From Pipra filicauda (lineage: Eukaryota > Chordata > Aves > Passeriformes > Pipridae): a stretch of DNA of 64,000 bases. Below are positions 58,401 through 64,000 of this stretch, piece after piece (within the stretch, counting starts at the first letter, position 1; every line of letters begins with the position of its first letter). Where the stretch lies: the NCBI RefSeq assembly GCF_003945595.2, contig NW_024104424.1, forward strand, positions 62,001 to 126,000, written 5' to 3'. Under the pieces are notes generated by a model. The model had not been told where the DNA came from. It saw only the letters and a list, made by a program, of their open reading frames with translations, and ran no database searches. Both the position numbers and the translations under genes were made by a program.

Positions 58401-61241
58401 CATACCTGATTTTTCGATGTCTGTACAGGGAAATGGGGGGTTTCCCCAGGTCAGGGTCAGGTTAGGGATGCTCTTCCTAATGCAAAGTGTGTGGGAGCTT
58501 CATCCTCCTTCCTCACAAGCGTGTCTGCCTCCTCCATCCCCCAGGAGGGTGGAAGTAATGGTGATAGAAAATCACAGGATGGTTTGGGTTGAAGGGACCT
58601 TAAACCTCATCCATTCCAGCCCCCTGCCATGGGCAGGGACACCTTCCACTAGCCCAGGTTGCTCCAAGCCCCATCCAGCCTGGCCTTGGACACTTCCAAG
58701 GATGAGGCAGCCACAGTTTCTCTGTGCAAAATCTTTCAGACAGTTAAAAATCCCATTGCAAAAACATCAGGTGCACCAGGAAACGGAGTCCTTTAAGGAA
58801 TCATCCAGAAAAATCCAAGTGTGGGGGCATTTTGCAAAGCTCAGTTTGTTTTTCCTTGGCATGATGTACAGCATCCTTGCAGGGCTCGAGCATCCCTGAT
58901 GGTACAGCCAGCATCATTCCAGCATCATCCACAGCAAGCAGGCAGGATTGCTGCTGTCCTTCATCCCACAGGAAGGCATTTCCTGATCTTTTCAGGCAGC
59001 AAAAAAATATAGCAGGGGCCAAGCCAGTGTGGGAAGAGGAGTATTCCTCCTCTAGGAGGGCTTTGCTCCATGTGCAGGGAGCAGCTGCTCTTGGGGTGGG
59101 TGCTGAGCCAGCACAGAAATCCCATTTGCAAGGGTCACACTCACACAGAGACATCCCAGACTGGAGAATTTGGGGGAATTTGGTTTGTTTTCTGGATGTA
59201 CAGGCTGTTGACTCCCTGAAGTATAATCAGGTGGAAGCTGAGAAAGCCACAGTCAGTAACAGCTTGAATGTATTTTTGGAAAACGCTGCAGCTTCAGAGC
59301 AGAGAGAAGAGACCTTGTAACTAATTGAAAAGTGAACGGGAGAGCTGGATTTTATCTGTGCATTTGAAAAATGTATTAAACCCTGAGCTCCAGCATTAAA
59401 AAAAAACAGGAAAGGGGTTTCATCACTTTTACCTTCAAAAAGGGAACGTGGCACTTGCAGCACAGGCACTTTGCCCTCTCTGGTGTTTAATAACCAGGTT
59501 GAGTTTCAGGGCAAAAGAGATCATTTTAGCCCAAGAGCTGCCTATTTCTTTCTGTCCATTAAGAACGTTAATTGCTGTTGAATGAACTCATTTGTCCAGC
59601 TCAGATCTGTGCTGGGAGCTGCAGCAGAGCTGCTGCTGAGCCGGTGGGGGATGTCAGAACTGAGGCTGTTGGCTCTGTCTGGAAATACTCTGTGGTTTTC
59701 CATGAAAACCACACTCTTGCTTGAACCCCTTCTGCTGTTACTCAAGCACAGTAGCACATCTAAGCTAATTAATGCCCTCTGGTCCAGTGATTCCCCTAAA
59801 AGCCTGCAGAGTAGGCTGCAGCCTGCAGAAGTTCATCCAAGAAATCCTCCACTCCCTTGGCTTCCGCTGGCTGATGGGGGAAGGATGCCATGGGATGTTG
59901 GACACTTGCCTCTGCAGGCTGTAATCTAGTGAGGCTACAAAGGACCTTGGATGCTCCAAGCACTCTATAGGTGGTGAGGCCCTGGCACAGGTTGCCCAGA
60001 GAAGCTGTGGCTGCTCCATCCCTGGAAGTGTCCAAGGTGTCCAGGTTGGATGGGGCTTGGAGCAACCTTCCAAAGCTAGTGGAAGGTGTCCCTGCCCATG
60101 GCAGGGGGTGGAACTGGGTGATCTTCCATGATCCTGGGATAGTGGCAACATGATTCAGTGTGGCTAAAAGAAATTAAAAGAACTAAAGGAGGAGGAGTTG
60201 CTTGAATCCAGCAGAAGTTTCCAGGAGCAGAAGAAGAATTAAAAGGGGCTGGGAGAGGTCAGGGGTCAGTGGCTGCTCCCTGTTCCTGCCAGTACATCCC
60301 TGCTCCAGGTGGCTCTGGGACACAGAACTATAGAATCACAGAATTGTTTAGGTTGGAAAAGCACTCAGAGACCACCCAGTCCAACCATTCCCCCAGCACA
60401 GACAAAGCCACCACTAACCCGTGTCCCCAAGTGTCACGTTCACAAGGCTGTTAAATCCCTCTGGGGATGGGGCCTCCCCCACTGCCCTGGGCAGCCTCTG
60501 GGAGGTGAAAAACATTTTGCCTCCATCCCAGCCCCCCTTCTTGCCTGGATTTGTTCTCCCTTAAAATTGCTGCCTCTTTCCTTGCTGTAAGAGGGCACTT
60601 GCACACAACCAGAGGCACAGGGGACCTGCTCATCCTCCACCCAAAACCAGTGTCCAGACTGGTTGGAGGCTGGGAGATCCAGGTGTGTCACCCTTTAGGT
60701 TCTTATGGCTGTTCCCTCCCCACACTCAGAGGTAATAAAGAACCTGTGGGGAGGAAACCCATCTCCCTAAGGGTATCCAGCTTTCCCACTGCAAAGGTTT
60801 ACTCCTCTTGGATTTCCATATTCCTGGGAGCTGAGCACACAGCGTGCTGTACCTGGGTAATGCCACAGCTTGGCATTGATGAAGTGTGATCCATTCCTGT
60901 TGGGAAAGGTGGGGAAGCTCCATGCTCCTGTAACATGGATATATGGATGCTTTCAGCCCCACTGGAATCCTGACAGTGTGGACACGGACAGTGATGGCCA
61001 AGCCCAGGAATGTTGCAAACTCCATCGGCAAGAAGCACGATCTGGTGTCTGCAGGGATTTGGGAGAGGAGAATTGAGTTCAGGGGAAAGTCTGGCATGAT
61101 CTGTGCAGTGACAGCCTGTCCTCTGCCCCCAGGTGGTGAGTGGGAAGCAGAGTGACAGCAAGAAGAAGGAGGACATGCTCAGCCAGCTCAGGGCGAGGCC
61201 TGAACACACACAGAACCTCTCTCTGGGCGAGTTCATCAAAC
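43419..61241 (+). CDS. SLCO2B1: SLCO2B1 (OATP2B1), 5' partial, 7 coding exons
   Basis: Solute carrier organic anion transporter 2B1, a 12-TM plasma-membrane protein that carries steroid sulfates, bile acids and other amphipathic anions. Seven exons (43419-43499, 47738-47875, 47959-48121, 50150-50368, 51454-51552, 53257-53387, 61133-61241) splice at GT-AG borders in consistent phase to 940 nt, 313 codons plus one base. The translation carries OATP hallmarks: [18 protein letters not shown] after TM1, [11 protein letters not shown] at the TM2-TM3 loop, [16 protein letters not shown] in TM4, and the superfamily signature [13 protein letters not shown] before TM6. The motifs [27 protein letters not shown] and [12 protein letters not shown] resemble human SLCO2B1 more than SLCO2A1, as I recall both sequences. 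The human protein is about 709 residues, so roughly the first 45 percent is here and the 3' exons lie beyond the window. The paralogue assignment is from memory of family sequences, not a search. Confidence 0.9.
43767..43994 (-). mobile_element. CR1 fragment in SLCO2B1 intron 1
   Basis: ATGGAATCACAGAATGATTT to CTAACCCTGCCCTGTGCC, 270 bp after the first coding exon. Confidence 0.92.
44661..44856 (+). mobile_element. CR1 fragment
   Basis: TGTTGGGAAGGAATTGGCTG to GATGATCTTTAAGGTCGC. Confidence 0.9.
47482..47513 (+). repeat. Direct repeat copy 1 (32 bp)
   Basis: GTTTGTCCAAAGCCACTTTT, then CA-CTGAAGAAA with one mismatch to the copy at 49179-49210. It lies upstream of SLCO2B1 coding exon 2. Confidence 0.85.
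47738..47875 (+). CDS. SLCO2B1: SLCO2B1 coding exon 2 (TM1)
   Basis: 46 codons between acceptor TTTTTTGTTGGCAG and donor GTGAAA, phase 0 at both ends. It opens [20 protein letters not shown], the first membrane helix, and continues with [20 protein letters not shown], the very conserved extracellular loop 1 of OATPs, ending at FNE at the start of TM2. The frame stays open upstream into the intron for over 100 codons, but that part lacks OATP similarity and I treat it as intron. Confidence 0.93.
47959..48121 (+). CDS. SLCO2B1: SLCO2B1 coding exon 3 (TM2-TM3)
   Basis: 163 nt after acceptor CTGCTGCAG; donor GTAAGT at 48122, ending in phase 1. It starts [20 protein letters not shown], which completes TM2 and the conserved cytoplasmic SRVHRPR turn. 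TM3 follows ([20 protein letters not shown]), then the start of extracellular loop 2 ([11 protein letters not shown]). The preceding intron (47876-47958) is only 83 bp, near the lower limit for vertebrates. Exons 2 and 3 together resemble an uninterrupted ancestral block. Confidence 0.93.
48174..48415 (-). mobile_element. CR1 fragment in SLCO2B1 intron 3
   Basis: Begins 52 bases after the exon 3 donor: ACAGAATCCCAGAATGGTTT to CTGGCAGTGGGAAGCCATT. Confidence 0.92.
49179..49210 (+). repeat. Direct repeat copy 2 (32 bp)
   Basis: Nearly identical to 47482-47513. The two copies bracket coding exons 2 and 3. Confidence 0.85.
49692..50099 (+). mobile_element. CR1 fragment with a non-CR1 tail (copy A)
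   Basis: Typical CR1 to AGTGTCCAAGGCCAGGG (50048), then a 51-bp tail TGACTCTCTGATCTCCTGAG to TTTGGGAAG that is not part of the standard CR1 end. The same junction and tail occur at 56378-56428. The tail ends 50 bp before exon 4. Confidence 0.88.
50150..50368 (+). CDS. SLCO2B1: SLCO2B1 coding exon 4 (extracellular loop 2, TM4)
   Basis: 219 nt, phase 1 at both ends; acceptor CACCCACAG, donor GTAAGA. It encodes the rest of extracellular loop 2 with three N-glycosylation sequons, NTT, NLS and NCT, in about 22 residues, and two Cys (DLC, NCT). TM4 follows and reads [20 protein letters not shown], then [18 protein letters not shown]. The sequon cluster fits the glycosylated loop known in this family. 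The acceptor lies 50 bp after the tail shared by two CR1 copies. Confidence 0.93.
50876..50940 (+). repeat. (ATTGA)12 microsatellite
   Basis: Twelve perfect five-base units followed by two imperfect ones, in SLCO2B1 intron 4. It produces the apparent Gln-Phe-Asn-Ser-Ile repeat peptide on the other strand, which is not a real protein. Confidence 0.97.
51454..51552 (+). CDS. SLCO2B1: SLCO2B1 coding exon 5 (TM5)
   Basis: 99 nt, phase 1 at both ends; acceptor CATCTCTCTGCAG, donor GTGAGT. It reads [20 protein letters not shown] and then [13 protein letters not shown]. This is the fifth membrane helix and the start of extracellular loop 3. The GPG in mid-helix and the FYVDI end match OATP2 members. 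At 33 codons it is a typical small OATP exon. Confidence 0.93.
51949..52111 (+). mobile_element. CR1 fragment, internal part
   Basis: ATTCAGCCTGGAGAAGAG to GCAGGGTTAGAAGGGATATT. Lacks the 3' end. Confidence 0.9.
53257..53387 (+). CDS. SLCO2B1: SLCO2B1 coding exon 6 (OATP signature, TM6)
   Basis: 131 nt, phase 1 to phase 0; acceptor TGTTGCAG, donor GTAGGA (weaker than the others). It contains the superfamily signature at the loop 3 to TM6 border, [13 protein letters not shown], then the helix [17 protein letters not shown] and the cytoplasmic start REMPKE. All signature residues (D, R, W, G, A, W, W, G) are present. Confidence 0.94.
53786..53840 (+). mobile_element. CR1 extreme 3' end fragment
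   Basis: TCAGTGATCTCAGAGGTCTT to ATGATTCTGTGATTCCATGG, just 50 bases before a second CR1 in the same orientation. Confidence 0.85.
53887..54300 (+). mobile_element. CR1 LINE 3' end
   Basis: AGCTGGGATTGTTCAGCC to CAACCCAACCCAGTCTGTG and ATTCCATGATCT. An upstream bit (GAGGAGAAGGACTTGGGGAT) suggests an internal deletion. Confidence 0.92.
55935..55986 (+). repeat. AT-rich simple repeat
   Basis: ATATATAT and TGTATATAT stretches in SLCO2B1 intron 6. Confidence 0.85.
56070..56428 (+). mobile_element. CR1 fragment with a non-CR1 tail (copy B)
   Basis: CR1 to GGCCAGGG (56377), then the same 51-bp tail as copy A with two differences. It has a 23-bp tandem duplication (CCTGGAGAAAAGAAGGCTCC plus three bases) at about 56104-56149 that copy A lacks. 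Confidence 0.88.
57426..57747 (-). mobile_element. CR1 LINE 3' end
   Basis: CACAGAATCCCAGAATGGTT to CCCTCTCCAGCCTTCCTATA. Confidence 0.93.
58566..58728 (-). mobile_element. CR1 fragment
   Basis: AAAATCACAGGATGGTTTGG to GCCACAGTTTCTCTGTGC. Confidence 0.9.
59971..60135 (+). mobile_element. CR1 fragment
   Basis: GTGGTGAGGCCCTGGCACAG to GGAACTGGGTGATCTTCC. Confidence 0.9.
60331..60500 (-). mobile_element. CR1 fragment, divergent subfamily
   Basis: TAGAATCACAGAATTGTTTAGG to CTCTGGGGATGGGGCC and CCCTGGGCAGCC, like the copy at 25454. Confidence 0.88.
61133..61241 (+). CDS. SLCO2B1: SLCO2B1 coding exon 7 (intracellular loop 3)
   Basis: 109 nt after acceptor CCTCTGCCCCCAG; donor GTAAGT at 61242, ending in phase 1 inside a probable Arg codon. 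It encodes a polar, Lys-rich loop ([16 protein letters not shown] ... NLSLGEFIK). FIK is the conserved lead-in to TM7. It joins in frame to exon 6 over a 7.7 kb intron. The loop is 36 residues here; as I recall the human one is about 54, so either it is shorter in this species or a small exon was missed. Confidence 0.85.
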
Positions 61242-61417
61242 GTAAGTGTGAGAATTCCCCCCTCCCACACGGACAGGGCTCCTGTGCCAGCACAGAGGAT
61301 GAGCAGTGGGATGTGCCGTGGGCTGCAATGCTGGTAGGAAAGAGGGATATTCCTCCCTGTGCTCAGCCCACCTCCTTGGGAACCCCTCAAGATGCAACTT
61401 AGGCACACTGTTGGGTT

Positions 61418-61557
61418 CCCTGGAAGTGTCCAACGCCAGGTTGGACGGGGCTTGGAGCAATCTGGGATAGTGGAGGGTGTCCCTGCCCGTGGCAGAGGGG
61501 CTGGAACAAAATTACCTTTAAGGTCCCTTCCAGCTCAAACCCTTCTGTGAATCTATG
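61418..61557 (+). mobile_element. CR1 3' end fragment
   Basis: CCTGGAAGTGTCCAACGCC to CCCTTCTGTGAATCTATG, 176 bases after the exon 7 donor. Confidence 0.9.
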
Positions 61558-62809
61558 CTTTATGGCTTAGGTGGGCAGGAAACAGAGGCCAAAATCTCAT
61601 CAGAGCCCAGATCCAGGCAGGACAGAGGGGTGCAACCTGTGAGCCTGGAGCAGAGCCATGGGAAGAGAAGGACCCCCTTCAGCTGGAAGGGTTTTGCAGC
61701 TTGAGTGCATCCAGCTGCTCTTGCTCAGTTCTCAGAGCACAGCAGGAATCACACCCACAGCAGCACTGGCAACTTTTCATCCTCAAAAAACCTCTCCAGA
61801 CCCCCTCATAAAGGCTGGTGACAGTATCCAAGCCAGGCTGGCCTCCTGTCCCACCGAGGGTGGCTGGCACTGCCTGGAGACAGGGTCTGAGCAGCTAAAA
61901 GCAGAAGGGTGGTCAGAATCCAGTAATCCACTGCAATTAACTTGTTTAGGAATGAGTGAGCTCTTTGTGCTGAAGACTTTCAGCTGGGCTTTAGTCTGGG
62001 GAGGCAACTGCTAAAGGTTGAGTTGGGTGTTTTTTGAAGGAAATACTCTGCACTTTGGTAATTACTTATAAGAAGTGGCCTTCTGAAGTCAGTCTGTGTC
62101 AGCTTCCTCCATATTTCCTGAATATTGTCCCTTTAATTTGTTGGAAATTGTCTGTGTTCTGAAGGTCAGTGCAGGGCAGACACAGCCAGATGAGCGTGGA
62201 CAGGTTTTTATTCTGCTGCTCTCCGGCCTAATGCTCAATTAGGGGAGTCAGGCAGGGGGTTATTCCCCCCCTGACCTTGGGGCACTGTCATTTAGAAAAC
62301 CTGTGTTTAGGAAGCAATTGCATGGGAACAGATTTATAGTGCTCAGATGGGACTTTCATACTGACAGTTTGCCTCTGAAACATGAATAAAAATGAGCTCC
62401 CTGCCACTGGGTGGAGAGAGAAGGAGGTATCCCACCTCTGCTGGAGCTGCGGGTTTGGCTTGGGGCTTGTATCAGTTGTTGTGTCAGGGCTGTGCTCAAA
62501 ACTCATTATTTCTGAGAATTTATCCCCTCAAACCCAGTTCCGAAAGAAACAAAGTGTCTATTTTCTGTCAAGAGAGCAATTTTGCTGAAGTCACCAGGAT
62601 CTCTGATACAAAACCCTTTTTTAGAGCCAGAAAATGGGTGGTAGGTAGTATGTGTGGTGCTGAGATGGGGACAATTCGAGTGAAGTCTAAAGATTTTTCC
62701 TTCCCATTTTGTCACTCTCCTGCTTGTTTTGTTTCTTCTCTCTATTTTTTTTTTTAATTACAAACTAATTTATGAAAACAGCATTTGGAGATTTTCCATC
62801 CTGAATCAC

Positions 62810-62930
62810 CTTGGAAGTGTCCAAGGCCAGGCAGGAGCAACCTGGGCTAGTGGAAGGTGTCCCTGGCCATGGCAGGGGGGTGGAATGGGATGATCTTTAA
62901 GGTCTCTTCCAACCCAAACCATTCCATGAA
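62810..62930 (+). mobile_element. CR1 3' end fragment
   Basis: TTGGAAGTGTCCAAGGCCAG to CAACCCAAACCATTCCATG. Confidence 0.9.
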
Positions 62931-63975
62931 AAGGAAGCATTTTGCCATGTGTCCTGTGGCACATGGGGACAAGTAGAGAGCAAAATCAGGCTTGTGGGAT
63001 TTTTTGCCAAGTATGGCAAACAAACCAAGGATGAGTTAGAGCCCATCCCAGGAGGTTCTTCAGGGTGTCCCTTTCTCTGGGCTTTGAATCTCTCTGGAGC
63101 AAGGTATGATGAGCAGTTTGCAAAGGCCTGGAAACTCTGCCTCAAGGACAGGAAGGGCTTTTCCATCCCCAGTCAACAATAAGAGGATGGAGCTGTGGAC
63201 AGGATAAATGCTCAGGCAAAGGCATTTCCAAGCAAGGAGGTCGACTGCCCCAGAAGGGAGCAGGCTCTGCTGCCTGGAGTTCTCCAAATCTAGGAAAGCC
63301 AGAGCTCTAGGGAAAGATGTGACACTGGCTTGCACCCTGCTCCTCACACTCACAAGGTGCTCCTTTTGCAGGCATTGGATCGGCTCACAGTAATGAAAAA
63401 ACTAGGATTTAGCCAGCCTGGAGTAATTTCCATTGCTAATTTCCAGGCTTCTGCTGAAAACACCTGGGAGGACGTGCAGATTCTGTTGCACACACTGGGA
63501 ATTAATCCATTAAAGGTGATCTTCAGAGCATTTAGAACACTGTGCTTGTGACTTGTTTGTTACTCTTATGGTCCCTACAGACAGTTTCAAAGACATTTTT
63601 TGATTATTATTGTACAGTTTCCACTTGCTTTTAATATCTGCCCAGCTTCCTCCCTGGAGCTGGGAGGGAGATCCAATTAGTCATGAGGAGGTGATTGCAG
63701 AGGACAGAAATCTTCCTGTGACCTGCTCAGTGTTGTACTTTTTAGCTCTGATCTGAGGTGGCAGAGGGGGCATAGTTTGATTGAAAAGACCAAAAACTCT
63801 GGGGAAAAGAGCTTTTTGGTGGAAGATTCCCACCAACTTCCAGAAAAAGCTGGATTAGCTCGCAGGAGGTCTCAATTGAGGTTTCATATTTGCAGTATGG
63901 CTGGAATATGCTTCAAAAATCAGGATTTTCGTGATAGTTAGGAGAAAAACCACCTCCCCTCTTGGGTTCACGTTG

Positions 63976-64000
63976 GTCTAACAGCCCATTCCCTCTCCAG
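63976..64000 (+). other. Predicted 3' splice site of the next SLCO2B1 exon
   Basis: The last bases show a branch-point-like TCTAAC, then the pyrimidine-rich CCCATTCCCTCTCCAG ending exactly at the window edge. Exon 7 ends in phase 1 and no TM7 coding sequence occurs between 61242 and this point. The next exon therefore plausibly starts at base 64001. This is inference from signal shape and gene order. Confidence 0.45.

Larger units (their letters stand above)
53388..61132. other. SLCO2B1 intron 6 (7.7 kb)
   Basis: Longest intron seen in this gene here. It contains seven CR1 copies or fragments and AT repeats. I searched it for an exon starting like human KRELQFRRK and saw none. Confidence 0.6.

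Noticed and set aside
60870..61097. Possible extra SLCO2B1 exon just before exon 7
   Set aside because: No frame resembles the missing part of intracellular loop 3, and no convincing acceptor and donor pair was seen.

Overview
The window is vertebrate nuclear DNA, almost certainly from a bird. The strongest sign is a high load of CR1 LINE 3'-ends: about 28 copies or fragments on both strands, recognisable by the terminal block GGTTTGGGTTGGAAGGGACC and its reverse complement, some ending in the TTCTATGAATCTATG-type tail. Coding sequence is carried in short exons with canonical GT-AG borders, and most long open frames are CR1 or chance. I cannot name the species.

One gene is securely identified: the 5' part of SLCO2B1 (organic anion transporting polypeptide 2B1), on the + strand from about 43.4 kb to the right edge. 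Seven coding exons (43419-43499, 47738-47875, 47959-48121, 50150-50368, 51454-51552, 53257-53387, 61133-61241) join in a consistent frame to 313 codons plus one base. They cover the cytoplasmic N-terminus, predicted TM1-TM6, the glycosylated extracellular loop 2, the OATP superfamily signature and intracellular loop 3. The remaining exons lie beyond the window. The last bases of the window form a good branch point, pyrimidine tract and AG, so the next exon probably starts at base 64001. The introns are full of CR1 fragments.

Left of SLCO2B1 lie about 43 kb of mostly non-coding DNA. At 1898-2020 and 8058-8213 there are two short + strand open frames that look like terminal coding exons: each has a splice acceptor, codon-like composition, a stop and a downstream AATAAA. 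I could not assign either to a protein. They may be alternative last exons of one gene that starts left of the window. The 8.6-33 kb stretch holds CR1 copies, microsatellites and unassigned sequence. At 34.1-35.2 kb there is a CpG-rich block, about 8-9 kb upstream of the SLCO2B1 start codon, which could be a promoter. Its region is bracketed by an imperfect inverted repeat with arms of about 300 bp. At 42.8-43.04 kb there is a minisatellite with an alternating two-type unit.

I found no RNA genes, CRISPR arrays, viral genes or toxin genes, and no clearly new biological system. The most unusual items are structural: the inverted repeats, two CR1 copies sharing the same truncation and the same extra tail, perfect hairpins, and the two unassigned terminal exons.
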